From NCBI GenBank assembly GCA_011763485.2, contig JAANSK020273379.1, positions 1 to 21,098 of the forward strand: a DNA stretch of 21,098 bases, read 5' to 3'. The stretch comes from Isoetes engelmannii. Its lineage: Eukaryota; Streptophyta; Lycopodiopsida; Isoetales; Isoetaceae. The number at the start of each line of letters is the position of its first letter. The stretch's first letter is position 1. The notes beneath the pieces are model-generated. The model did no database searches, had not been told where the DNA came from, and saw nothing but the letters and a program-made list of their open reading frames with translations. The position numbers and the translations under genes were made by a program. Below are positions 9,025 through 19,274 of this stretch, piece by piece.

Positions 9025-9656
9025 TCAGATGGACCCCTCCTCGAATCTGGGAGTTGGCTGTGTTCCATGCTCCATCTCAGCCCTCCATGTGCTAGCGAAG
9101 CCCACATCCATGCCCCTAGCTCGAGATATGATGTCTGGATCCACTCCTATTTCAACCATCTCCCTTATGATCCTTGCCTTGTCCACTGCCCTGCCATGGC
9201 CATGCTCTGGTCCAAAGTGTGTAGCAGCATAATTCACCCAGCTTGTATGTCTAGCATTATTGAGTTGCCTTGCCCTATGGCAGTATGTGCTTGGAGTGCA
9301 CCTTGTGAGTTTGTCAAGCCCCAAACCTTCATTGGTGACCTGATTGTGATGATTGGGTTTGGGACAGACCTAACTACTGGCATGCACCTCTCTATGCTCA
9401 CATCTCGACCATCCCCAGCATCACCCTAGCAAATATGTGTTTCCCCAAGGCTACACGTAACCTCCATCTCGTCCTCATCACAAATGCCTTGTGAGTGATT
9501 ATGCACTAGTGTGTTGGCAATTTGACTAGCAGGTCGCAGCATTGCTGCATTAGTTGTGAGGTCAACTATAATTGATCCTCTAATGGGACTCAGTCCATGT
9601 CTCAACCTCAGCCTGTTCTTGGCCCGCAGCCTCCTTGTCTTCATTTCATCAGTCAT
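9025..9656 (-). pseudogene. Unrecognised minus-strand frames downstream of the transposase, HTH-like segment
   Basis: Two minus frames follow each other. The first (9426-9656) reads MTDEMKTRRLRAKNRLRLRH and continues past its stop in the same frame (GRDVSIERCMPVVRSVPNP). The second (9025-9324 and a little upstream) contains TSWVNYAATHFGPEHGHGRA and KARIIREMVEIGVDPDIISR. The last has the spacing of a helix-turn-helix, although no family is recognised. GC content and composition match the transposase remnant just upstream, suggesting a second product of the same element or a captured gene. A GT-AG pair at 8930-9001 (72 nt, minus) could be a small intron after it; this is weak. Confidence 0.35.
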
Positions 9657-9704
9657 GGGCCTCTGCTAGCCAAAAATTGCTGCAGCACTTACAGACCCTT
9701 GCGA

Positions 9705-9758
9705 TACATAAAATCCCTTAGCCTGACACTACTGGCCTCGAGTACATAAAATCCCTTA
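9705..9758. repeat. 16-bp direct repeat at 38-bp offset
   Basis: TACATAAAATCCCTTA occurs at 9705-9720 and 9743-9758, just past the charged tail of the transposase remnant. The 38-bp offset is again not a multiple of three. Confidence 0.85.
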
Positions 9759-9843
9759 CCTCCGCTCTCCTAGCAGCTTCCTCCCTCTCAGCTCTCCTTG
9801 CAGCCTCAGCCTTCCTAATTGCAAACTGCTCATTCCTCAACCT

Positions 9844-9871
9844 GCGTGCCTCAACCCGCGTGCCTCAACCC
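9844..9871. repeat. Perfect 14-bp tandem duplication in the transposase tail
   Basis: GCGTGCCTCAACCC occurs twice in a row (9844-9857, 9858-9871). It shifts the frame within the Ala/Arg/Glu-rich tail. Confidence 0.9.
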
Positions 9872-10500
9872 TCCTAGCATTTTCGGCTGCTAGTGCTTGG
9901 CAAAATTCATCATTGGAGATGTGCACTATTCCACCCAGATCAGGAGCAACACCCCTCTTCCTTTACCTAAATTCTTGTGATTGCCTGACACACACTTCTG
10001 ATGGCCTCACACTTTTCAAGGTTGGAATGATGGCATGAGATTGTACACGCACAAAATCATGAGTGACTTGTGTGCATCCTTCACTGGTGTCAGGGCCAGC
10101 ATGTGCTTCTATGTCCCCGGCCCCAGTGGTAGGATGCTGCTCCACATGAGGACCTAGGTCAACATGTGCTTTTATGTCCTCGGCCTAATTAGAACTGTGT
10201 GTTGCTCACCTTGCCCCACTGGTTGCTACACAACACCTGCAATGGGGCCTGGCATTTGTTCCCATAATCGTTGCACATCATCCATGTTGAACCCAGCCCA
10301 ATCCCTGTCATCTTCCTTGAACCCCTCATCTTCTTCAACCTCCTCCTCTATCCTCTCTGCAGGGACCCTCTCAAACGTAGTAGCTTCTTGACCTAGCCTC
10401 ATCTTTTCTGAGTTAAAAAGTCAGATCCTTGTTGCCTTGAAACCAACCTTGATGTTCTTAGGCGTAAGAGTAGCATCAATAGACCTTGATATCAATTTTT

Positions 10501-10851
10501 CTATGTCCTCTCTCTTTGGTTCAGACCCGCCTTTGGCAACCATATATACAGACCTATGCCAGACCTACGCCTCTTGAATTGTGCCTTGAATGGTGCACAA
10601 CAAAACACATCCAAATGTTGTAGCCTATGTGAGGTATGTGCAGGCAACAATGCAAAGTGAATACCCTTCTCCTTTGTTGCCAAAATCACCTCCACTTCTA
10701 CATGACTGCCATGCCCATCCAGGATTACAAGGCGTGGTTCTTGTGGGGACACACCACCAAACACCCTTACTGCAAAATGATCAAGCCAGGACTTGAACAG
10801 CTCAACTGTCATCCAGGCTAGTTTGCATTGCTTGAATTGCGACATCCGCAC
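10501..10851 (-). pseudogene. DDE core fragment with second and third catalytic Asp
   Basis: Longest intact piece of the pogo-type catalytic domain: AWMTVELFKSWLDHF, then RLVILDGHGSHVEVEVI, then HFALLPAHTSHRLQHLDVF and CCAPFKAQFKRRR. These are conserved landmarks of the DDE_1 (CENP-B/Tigger/jerky) family. The upstream piece with the first Asp lies in another frame and overlaps at 10802-10851. Confidence 0.88.
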
Positions 10852-11059
10852 ACCTTGTTATGTTGTCCTGCCTCATGCGGATTCCTTTAAAAATGTACAT
10901 GTTAGAGAGCCGATGCCCCTCTGCATTCACACACACCAGGATCGTTACCCACTCCCTATTGTTCATAACAAACTCACTTACCCTATTTGCCCGCTTCTTC
11001 TCTATGATCTTCATACCCTTCAGCTTCCCAGCCTGAATGCCAGTGTCATCTGCATTCCA

Positions 11060-11091
11060 AATCCTAGAGCGTGGGAATCCTAGAGCGTGGG
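11060..11091. repeat. Perfect 16-bp tandem duplication in the transposase
   Basis: AATCCTAGAGCGTGGG occurs twice in a row (11060-11075 and 11076-11091). Sixteen is not a multiple of three, so it breaks the frame exactly between the CENP-B-type HTH segment (ending FPRSRI) and the first-Asp segment (RIWNADDTG). Confidence 0.9.
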
Positions 11092-11719
11092 AAATTGAAC
11101 TCAACATATATCTGGCTAAGGCCAAAATAAAAACCATCTAAGTTTTCTTGATTCATGGCACGTGCCCTTGCAACGTCTAGTGTCTCTGCACACCTCAACG
11201 CAATCTGGGGATGCCTTTGCCTGAATAGCCTCCACCACTTACTGTCAAGAACCCCTTGCAGTGCAAAACTCCCCCCATCTCGGGCCATTTCTATAGTCCT
11301 CTCCTTGACATCAGTGAAGATTACTCCCATACCCTGCTTTGCTCTACCTTATGCCCAGTGGACCAACTCTTTCTTTGGACATAATCTGAGAATGATTGGT
11401 TTGTTTGTGGGTGATCCTACTATACAACCAATCATGTATGGTAGACGGGGGTAAACCAAAACGCCTAAAGGCTTCTCTAACTGAAATGCCAAATTCAATA
11501 ATCTCTTATAGTATGTCTACCATGTTTGAGAGGACCCCTCGGCATTGGGAAGGTTTCAATACTCCCATGTGGTGCCATCCTTTTCCTCCTGGGTGCAGTA
11601 ACCCACTTATGGGTTGATCGAGCTCCGCTACCCTCTTCACCATCGATTTCTCCGCGTGCTCTCATCGCAACCATGTTTGCTACCGTGTTCCGCAGTGCCT
11701 TTGAGCGATATTTCTAGAA

Positions 11720-12480
11720 CATGGTTATATCATCGAGGCCATAGCAAGAGCAGGGGTCATTGGATTTGCTTTAGGCAATCAAGTGCTGATTTTTGGATGC
11801 CAATTCATGCAACTCTCATTGAATTCAATATTCGAATTGGCATGCCTAGGGGTTCCTACACATACGTGCATGGTCCACAGATGCACGGTAGCAAGTGGTT
11901 TTCGGCTTGACACCCGTACAACAAGCGCTGTGTAAAATCTATATTTCAATGTATAAAGGCATCAAAAGTTGTATAGGCCTACCAACTCATTCTGTATAAG
12001 CCATAGTTTGCATTGCTTCTAGTTTGAGCAAGCTAAAACCCGTTCAAGGAAAGCATGTCATAACTTTATAATTGGTAACGGCCTGAACAAGCATGCCTAT
12101 AAAAGAAAAAGAAAAATTGATCTCAACCAAGCAGCATGCCTGTAAAAGACAAATAAAAAGTTTAAGACGACAACATGCTCTTTAAGCATATTATGTACGT
12201 TTTCTCCTAGTCAGAAATCAATATACACTTGTAATGTCGAGTCTCCTGATTAGAAATCCATACATACTTATAATTGTGTTAGGCGCTCATATCTTAAGAT
12301 TCATAATATCCATTTGAGTAAAACAAATTATGGAGGGGCTGTCATAATGCATAGGGCTTTTAACAAAGCTTGAACAGAATGGAAACAGTCCAAGTGAGGC
12401 TGCAAGGAAAAAAAAAAGAATTAAATGGTTTTTACAAACGCACAAGAATAACCCAACAATCTTCCTAAAGAGGGCATTGC
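11720..12480. other. No gene identified
   Basis: Sequence upstream of the transposase start. It contains short imperfect direct repeats: AGCATGCCTATAAAAGA / AGCATGCCTGTAAAAGA near 12090-12140, and AGAAATCAATATACACTTGT / AGAAATCCATACATACTTAT near 12215-12275. The element boundary is probably here, but no terminal repeat or TA duplication could be fixed. Confidence 0.5.
11797..11843. repeat. 10-bp perfect inverted repeat
   Basis: ATGCCAATTC (11797-11806) and GAATTGGCAT (11834-11843), separated by 27 bases, lie just upstream of the transposase start. They may be a regulatory foldback or chance. They do not extend into longer terminal repeats. Confidence 0.4.
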
Positions 12481-14580
12481 TTTCTGATCTTCCTCTTTAC
12501 TATCAATACTTATCCCAAGTGTGCAACAAAATCAAACACAAAGAACAAGAAAAAGGACAGCAAAAATTGGCCATAACACTATATAGAAGGAAGCAGCACT
12601 GAGGAGAAACATGGCAGTAAAAATGCAACCAACAGTACAACCATGATCGGGTGTAGATTGCAAGGAGGAGACCTAGATTCCATGCCATACACTTTGTGGG
12701 GCACATGGGGAAAGAAAGCTTTTCCCTTCCCTAGGGTATTGGGAGGCAAGCCTAACAGTAAGGGAATAAAAAACAGGACAATACGAAGAGAACCTTTCCC
12801 GAAAAGCACCCACACAAGCAATGATGCCCACCTTGAGCCCTCAAAAAGGCTGCCCTTGGTATCTCTCTTCCTTCCACACCACTCCTCAAAAACCTCAACT
12901 ATATTAACGGTAGCATGAATCCCAAAACCAGACTAGTATCAAGGTCCTGGCTATGGCAGAGACCCGTCCAACATAGAGCCCTCGAATACATAAAGCAGCA
13001 CAAAGGAAAAACGAAAACAAAGCCAAGAAAAGGCAAGGTACGTCGTGACAAGAAATTCCACGTACTACAAAGGCCTCATATCATCAGTCAGTGGCGGCAG
13101 CTGCTGTGCTTAAGGCAGGAAAAAGGAGTGCAAAAGCACAAGGCAAAGCAAGCCCCTTTACACTTTTACTTGGGCAGGTGCCAGAACAAGGAGAGTGGGA
13201 TCATCATGGCGCCTGCACGGCCTTGCAGGTCTGATTATATTCTCTCCCCCTTCCCTCCCTCGTCTTATCTCATCAGTTTTGAGAAAGACAACCTACTCAT
13301 GCTCAATGGACTGTTCCTTGCTTGCCCTTATTATATGCTTCATCATTCCAATTCAAAATATTTATCAAATATATCTCTACCTTTTGGCCTCAGTTGCAGT
13401 GTGCCTCAGCTGATAATTATCATGGCAGACTAGGAGAATCTTTGTTTTTTGGGGTCCTCTGCTTAGCTGTGTAAAAAACACATCCAAAAATATCCATTTG
13501 TTTTTGGGAGCTAAAGTGGGATATCTATCAGAATTCTTCTAGATAAAATGCTAAAAAAACAAAGCAAAAAAGAAAGCTCAAAAACATTCACCAGATACGG
13601 CCACTCTGACATACTTTCGAGGATACATCAGGTTTACAGTGACTAAGTGAAAGAGAAAAGAGAGCTTTATGCCTCAGCTTTATGTATATATTGAACTCTT
13701 TTAACTCATGCCCACACTCTTCGCACTATGTATGTGGCCTAGAGCTAACTTCAGAATTACTCATCAACAGGGGTACCATGACAGCAATTTACGTCCCATT
13801 TGCTCAATCAATCCTATCAAGCACAAAATCCCTTCAATATCGAGGATAAACCCAAAACCCAAAAGAAGGAAATGATTAAACAATTCCCAAGAAAGGATGG
13901 AAGCCCACCAAGGGAAAAAAGACTTTAATAATAGACCCCAGAAAATTCCTGAGAATAGAACACAACCCTAAAAAAACATTTTTTAGGTTACCAGAAAACA
14001 CCCAGAGAAATGAATAGAACCCTAGAAAAGATTAAAAAAATGCTTAAAATATATGGGAAACGAGAAGCACAAGCAACCTCCAACCACTACCGGAGGGAAA
14101 AAAAGACATAGAGCCATCACCATACCTCAAACAAAATCTGCAGACCGGGAATCTACCGAAAGCTGCTTTAATCCAGGCACAGTACAAACCATCGCTCTGC
14201 CGCACACTGGCCAGATTCTCCTTGCAACGAGTAAAACCAAAAACAAGCAGAGGCAGAGATACGGCGGGGCAGGGCAGAAAAAGGCAAGACGGAAAGCAAG
14301 AGAAGGAAATAATAAAGAAGGGAAGAACGGGAAGAGAGGACCAGTCAAAAAGGAGGCGTCCTTGCAGGGGTGGCAGCTTTAGAGATTAAATGAGCTTGTC
14401 GGCCAAGTCCGGCGTTTTCTAGCCCGGTTCTTTTCCCTGTCCAATCTGGTCCTGCTGGTACCCCACGCGCTCTGCCATAGCCAGATTCGGCCCTGTGCTC
14501 GAGAAAGGCGACCTGCGTCCTCGGATCGGCCCGATCTGCTGTAGACTCCGTCGTCGTCCTTCGTCCTTCTCAGGAACCCT
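12480..14580 (-). ncRNA. Possible minus-strand transcription unit, product unknown
   Basis: Over about 2 kb the minus strand is U-rich and pyrimidine-rich, as expected of plant leaders and introns. A GC-rich block (14390-14580) is followed by a C/T-rich leader-like stretch (about 14240-14360), then a donor TTGAG|GTATG at 14125 and an acceptor TTTTTTACACAG|CTAAG ending at 13467. Several short minus frames exist (73 codons at 14127-14348; 80 codons at 12579-12821, hydrophobic C-terminus VVLLVAFLLPC), but none is a recognisable protein. It could be the 5' part of a gene whose coding part is degraded, a noncoding RNA, or a MIR host. I checked for common conserved plant miRNA sequences and saw none. 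The plus frame at 12915-13433 (172 codons, Lys/Arg-rich) may simply reflect A-rich sequence. Confidence 0.3.
13467..14125 (-). other. Candidate intron (GT-AG) of the minus-strand unit
   Basis: Begins GTATGG after TTGAG and ends in a pyrimidine-rich GTTTTTTACACAG. The 659 nt between are U-rich on the minus strand, as plant introns are. Not supported by a coding frame across the junction. Confidence 0.3.
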
Positions 14581-14622
14581 AAAAAAAACCGGCCCTAAAA
14601 AAAAGGCTATAAAAAATAATAA
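14560..14622. promoter_or_regulatory. Promoter-like cluster: telo-box-like and TATA-like motifs
   Basis: AACCCTAA (14575-14582) resembles the core of the plant telo-box (AAACCCTAA). It is followed by GGCCCTAA and, on the plus strand, by TATAAAAAATAA (14608-14619). The GC-rich to AT-rich switch here fits a promoter edge. The TATA-like motif points rightward while the leader-like sequence lies leftward, so direction is ambiguous. Confidence 0.3.
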
Positions 14623-14639
14623 AATATTAATAATAATGT

Positions 14640-15162
14640 TTTTGGCCTCAAAATTGGCCCTTGCCTTTTCGTATCTATTGGGAGATTAGGACATTGATTC
14701 CTACCTTTTAACACTTCTAAAAGGAACCCCATGCTCATATCCATATACACCATACCTGAACTAAACATAGGTTCTAAACACAACTGAATTGATTACTTAC
14801 CTTACATAAAAACCCAATCAATTCAATTCAATATTCTACCGCTTTGATACCATATAAATCACACTAAATGCAATAAACAAAGTTTAATACACGAGGGTAG
14901 CGTAATTTCGGCTCATATTTTTGCCATCTACGGCGGATACTGATGCCTTGTAAGGAGCATGCGTACAAACTCTTGTAGCAGTTCTGACTCGACATGGATT
15001 TACCTCATAACACAAGAAGCTGAGACAAATGTATAAATCCATCAATAACAGGATGAAAGGTTCATATTCACTTTGTCTTCCAGTTAGACATTTCGGAAAC
15101 CTCTGAGCAATTAACTCTAATGTGGTATCTAATTTCACAAGGCCGATTGCACCAAGTACATT
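14640..15162. other. No gene identified
   Basis: AT-rich sequence. GCTTTGATACCA at 14841-14852 is the complement of an initiator-Met primer-site-like sequence, but no LTR edge was found beside it. A minus frame at 14884-15138 has no recognisable domain. Confidence 0.45.
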
Positions 15163-15878
15163 AGCAGGAACAATAATTGACCATCAAGACCTCGAAACTC
15201 CTAAGAAATTGCTTCTTCTACTAACGAAAGGAACATTGTTGGTGGGGTGATCAGGTTGTGGCGCAAGCATGTTCAATGGATTAGGTTTGATAGCACTAAT
15301 CATTGATGGTCATCCGATGGCACTACTAGCAACATACTCATGGGTAGTGCCACTTGCGAGTTAACCATCAGGTAACCCCTCCATTCAGGTGGTTACCTAG
15401 TATATACCTCTAAGGAAGACATCTTCAATGTTACAAGATTCTTAATTCCACAACCAATATCAAACCTCTTGATGCATTGTACTAGGTACATGCCCTTGCT
15501 CAACCCACCTAGGTTTGCCTTGTGACAATCATATCTTAGTGACATTGTTGTTTACATGCATTGATCTTGGATTAGGATGTACATAAAACAGAATAGAATA
15601 GTTTTTCAATCTCCATGAATAGAGTAAGAATGTGAAACTTAGCACTTGCTATTAGAGGTTCAGTAGATATATTTTACAATCTACTAAGATATAGCCCTGG
15701 CTTTGTGATATTTCTAATGCTAGAGTAAGTACATAATGATCCAGGCTCTTGTTTCAGGAGCATTTTCCTGTTATATTTACTTTTGATCAATAAACGTTTT
15801 TTCCGTCGAACAGAGATGGGGGAAGGGGGAGAGCTTTTGTGATAATAAACTATTTTACTATCCTTGTTAAGTTACAAT
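15163..15878. repeat. Tandem duplication A, copy 1
   Basis: Runs from AGCAGGAACAATAATT to CTATCCTTGTTAAGTTAC. Matches the next copy through long blocks such as AACGAAAGGAACATTGTTGG, GACATCTTCAATGTTACAAG and AACTATTTTACTAT. A segment near 15725-15825 (ending TCCGTCGAACAG) is absent from copy 2. No coding region. Confidence 0.8.
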
Positions 15879-16639
15879 AGCAGGAATAATAATTACATTA
15901 ACCTTTTAACGAAAGGAACATTGTTGGTGGAGTGATCAGCAAGCAAGTCCAATGGATTAGGTTTGATCGCACTAATGACTGATGGTCATCCAACGGCACT
16001 ACTAGCAACATCACTCGTAAGCAGTGCCACTTGCAAGTTAACCATCATGTAACCACCTCACTTAGGTGATTGCCTGGTACATAAACCTTTCAGAAAGACA
16101 TCTTCAATGTTACAAGATTCTTAATTTCACAACCAATATAAACCCTCTTGGTGCACTTACATGCCCTTGTTTTTTCTTTTATTGAAGCACATCTACTCAT
16201 CATCATATCATGATTACATTCTACTTCACTTTATTATACAGATCGTATGGAAGCCAATGCACTCCTAGGCACGATCATTATGAGTCTATGCTAGGAGTTA
16301 CTTTGGTACATGTCCTTGTTTAGACTACCTAAGTTTGCTTTGTGATAATCACATATTCGTAACATTCTGGTTTACATGCATTGCTTGGATTAGAATGTAT
16401 ATAAAATAGAATAGAATAGTTTCTTTAACATCCACAAATAATAAGAATGTGAACTTAAGACTTACTATTAAAGGTTCATTAGCTATAAATTACAATCAAT
16501 TAAGATATAACCCTAACTTCCCTCAGTGATATCTCCCATGAATGATCACAACCCACTTTGAGAGACAAGAAAGGAAAAGATGAGGAGAGAGGGAGAGCTT
16601 TCGTGATGACAAACTATTTTACTATACTTGTTAAGTTAT
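15879..16639. repeat. Tandem duplication A, copy 2
   Basis: Begins AGCAGGAATAATAATT directly after copy 1 (offset 716 bp) and ends TACTATACTTGTTAAGTTAT. It holds an extra insertion at 16172-16306. A further degraded echo of the end (CACTATTTCAATAGTCTTGT) follows at about 16652-16675. Substitutions and indels between copies indicate an old event. Confidence 0.8.
16158..16320 (-). mobile_element. Small retroposed insertion inside tandem copy 2, with target duplication
   Basis: Copy 1 has a single TACATGCCCTTGCT. Copy 2 has TACATGCCCTTGTT (16158-16171) and TACATGTCCTTGTT (16307-16320) flanking about 135 extra bases. The insert starts with a T-rich run (TTTTTCTTTTATTG). On the minus strand this reads GTGCTTCAATAAAAGAAAAA, a polyadenylation-signal-like motif followed by an A-rich tail. 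This fits a truncated LINE, a SINE or an mRNA fragment inserted in minus orientation after the tandem duplication arose. Inside is a short foldback, ACTCCTAG / CTAGGAGT (16261-16298). Confidence 0.6.
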
Positions 16640-16878
16640 TTAGATAATAATATGATAACACACTATTTCAATAGTCTTGTTAAGCTATTGAGCTGAGTGG
16701 GTAATCAGAAGAACGGAGAAGCATTTTGGTGATGTCACGTGGCAGTTGCCAATATCGTAGAATAGAAATAGGGCGGACGATTTTGTTCAGTCGATCGACA
16801 ACAAGTTGAGAACATGTCTGGAATACGTTGATCACAGGTCGAAAAATATGAATTGCTTGGCTCTCTACTTTTCCATTC

Positions 16879-17031
16879 TATAGGGGAACGGCAAAAGGGG
16901 CTCCCTTTCCACAACAATGTAGGCAACCCGTGACCGGCCGCAACAGCGACAAACCCACACTCGGTTACCGACGACCGCGGGGGTCCCTGCCGTTGTTGTA
17001 GAAAAAGAACCTCCTTTGACGTTCCCCTATA
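16879..17031. mobile_element. MITE, 153 bp, GC-rich, with about 41-bp terminal inverted repeats
   Basis: Left end TATAGGGGAACGGCAAAAGG (16879 on) and right end CCTTTGACGTTCCCCTATA (to 17031) are inverted copies. The 41-nt arms (16879-16919, 16991-17031) match at about 33 positions, with the outer 12 perfect. The interior (GACCGGCCGCAACAGCG and similar) is much more GC-rich than the flanks and pairs further, so almost the whole element can fold. Flanks share TA/TATA, which could be a TA target duplication. The TAGGGG-type end also recalls hAT elements, but no 8-bp duplication is seen. The open frame on the minus strand (16735-17070) is a shadow. Confidence 0.75.
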
Positions 17032-18684
17032 CAATTCTCTGTTTGACATTATTCTGTCTTGTTTCATCACATCTCACCATCCTTTTCACTCCACTCCTTT
17101 TTAACTTGAAAGTGGGAGTGGTTGGTAAATGTTCGCACATTGGCCACCTGCAACTGACCTTTCGTCTACTTGCCTTGCTTTCTTCATAGGGTTGCTTCAT
17201 CCACCTCCTTTCGGTGATGCATCTCCAGCGTTTCATTGTGCAGGCAAACTAGGACATGTTCTTTTGTTTTTAGTGTCCGTGTTAGAAGCGACAAACCCTC
17301 CTGTTAATAGTGGTTATGGTGGTGGGGACAAGGTGGTCCACCTCTTATTCCATTCATGTGGTTTATTGATCAATCCCTTGGTGGAGACATGTGGAAAGTA
17401 CTCCAATTTGGATGTATTTTAACAACTTTATTTTGTCGAGTTCATTTCCTTTTCCGTGAAGCAAGTCAACCTTTAGTGCAGGAAAAAAATATTGTAAAAT
17501 TGAACACATTGACTTCAAAAATTCCCTGAATTTATTCAGTGTCGAAAAACAGAAGTGCCAAAGTGATGGTCCTAGTATTTTATGTTCTTATAGATTGTTA
17601 TTATGTAGAACTTAATTTTGGTGATAATTTATTCTACATCCTTTAATGATTAAATTATTGTTTGAGGAGGACAACAATAGCAACTCTGTGGAGCTTTCAA
17701 TTAAAGGCTAGCATGCAGCATTCTCCTGTAGAGAATTGTGACATAGTTAATGTACCTTTTTAATATGAACTTTAATAAAAGGTACGCCAATAAATATATT
17801 CTTCTTTTATTGTAATGGGGTAGTTGTATGTATGTATTGCACCAAATGCAACTTTCCATCATCTACACCTGTCATTTGTCATTATGCATAATGTAACCAT
17901 CTATTCTTTTATGGATAAAATATATTTATGGAAAAATCCATTCTTATCCTTTTTGTTTCGTGCGTAGTGTCAACGAGTTTCTCCCCTCTTTTCTTTTCAT
18001 CTGACATATGTTGTATTATTAATTTAGCACGAACTATTGAAGGGCATGATGCCAAGATTTTATATTTTACACTTTCAATAAAAAGATTCTATAATTTCGC
18101 AACTAAATGTTTGGTATAACATCTACATAGGAGGAACCAAGCTTTAATGGTAGTGCCATTCAGTGATAAGCTTTGGTATCATCTTTGGGCATTATGTTGT
18201 TGGTGGCATATTTGTGCACATGTTTAATTTTCTTTGTAGCATATGATATGAAATCGAAATAACATTTCGAGACAAACAAAGCAAAGTTGTCTCATTTTAA
18301 TTCTCGTATGAATATTGCAATTTAGCTCATTAAACTTTTAAAAGTGGGGCTTTGTGGTAGTTTCGGCTTGTTTATGGGAGATGTTATTTTGGATAAAAAA
18401 TAATAAAATAGAAAAGCAAAAAAACATGGGCAACTTCAAAATGTCATGTAAACCATTTATTTTTTTATTTGTCACTGTCTCTCATTAACAATCCAAACAA
18501 CAAATTTTCAATTTTTTTTTTCTTTTATTCTCCCATTGTCGGTTGGTACATATATTGCATAGCCATATCTTTAAGCATGATTTTTGATGGCAACAACATT
18601 ATTTTCACATTTAACCACAATTTCAAACTCCTTCATTCGTGCTACAATACTATTAAAAAAAAAAAAAGGGCATACTCTAGCATC
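17032..18684. other. No gene identified
   Basis: AT-rich sequence. A 97-codon plus frame at 17129-17422 (MFAHWPPATDLSSTCLAFFI at its start) has no recognisable family. A small imperfect foldback (ACCAAGCTT / AAGCTTTGGT) lies at 18136-18177. A-runs occur at 18655-18667. Confidence 0.5.
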
Positions 18685-19241
18685 TGCCTCTCATTCATAT
18701 TTATATATTCTGCTTGAGCTAGATGACATATAATTTCTCAAAACCAGAATAAGTCTTCCTCTTACAAAGATCATCTTGATCTTTTTCTTCCCTCTTACAT
18801 AAAAATGTCATCTTTTTTATCTGTGCACACACAACCCAGCCCTCAAAAATGGCCCTCCCAAGCCTATGCCAGGTAAGCTTCAAATTTGATGATTTAGAAG
18901 ATAAATAATATTAATAGGATAAGAATTACTCACAAATTTGGTGCATGCTTCAGACATAAAAGAAAATGATAGGATAAGAAAAAGGGATGCATCAAGCTAA
19001 AATGATGCTTAAACGTGATGGATCCGATAGAATGGCTAGTCGCAATTGCGTCTCCAAGCTATGTTCCCCATGATGATGCTGGTTGCTTCTTGTTGTTGCT
19101 ATACATCGGATGTTGCTCTTGCAAAACAGAAGTGGCAGGAAAAACGTCGTTAAAAATAAAAGGCCTAATATCTTGTCTATGTTTTACGACACCTTTTCGT
19201 TGTCTATTTTTAGTGATTTAAATATTACAAAGAATGGTATG

Positions 19242-19243
<2 letters not shown>

Positions 19244-19274
<31 letters not shown>

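Larger units (their letters stand above)
9690..11674 (-). pseudogene. Pogo/Tigger-type (Tc1/mariner superfamily) transposase, decayed
   Basis: A DDE transposase broken into several minus frames. Order: basic N-terminus from ATG at 11674 (THKWVTAPRRKRMAP); Psq-like HTH (VREAFRRFGLPPSTIHDWL, about 11344-11510); CENP-B-type HTH (WWRLFRQRHPQIALRCAETL, 11064-11330); DDE core with first Asp in RIWNADDTG (10802-11137), second in VILDGHGSHV and third in THSHRLQHLDV-like HTSHRLQHLDV (10501-10851). The second and third Asp are 35 residues apart (DD35D), typical of pogo. The tail has KVGFKATRI then TGA where relatives have the GIWPLN-type motif, an acidic stretch (ERIEEEVEEDEGFKEDD), and an Ala/Arg/Glu helix (AARRAEREEAARRAE, about 9775-9830). 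At least four frameshifts and several stops are present. No terminal inverted repeats were found. The family assignment is firm; activity is impossible. Confidence 0.88.

Noticed and set aside
13280-13380. Possible C/D-box snoRNA on the minus strand (ATGATGA ... CTGA about 75 nt apart)
   Set aside because: The flanking bases do not form the terminal stem, and no guide region could be argued.
12915-13433. Longest ORF in the window (172 codons, plus strand, Lys/Arg-rich)
   Set aside because: The plus strand here is A-rich and T-poor, which lowers stop frequency. No domain is seen, and the leader, intron and composition signals favour the minus strand.
14841-14852. Reverse-complement primer-binding-site-like GCTTTGATACCA suggesting a minus-strand LTR element
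   Set aside because: No LTR end next to it and no second LTR in the window.
16735-17070. 111-codon minus ORF
   Set aside because: It crosses the whole MITE and both of its flanks; the open frame comes from the GC-rich hairpin.
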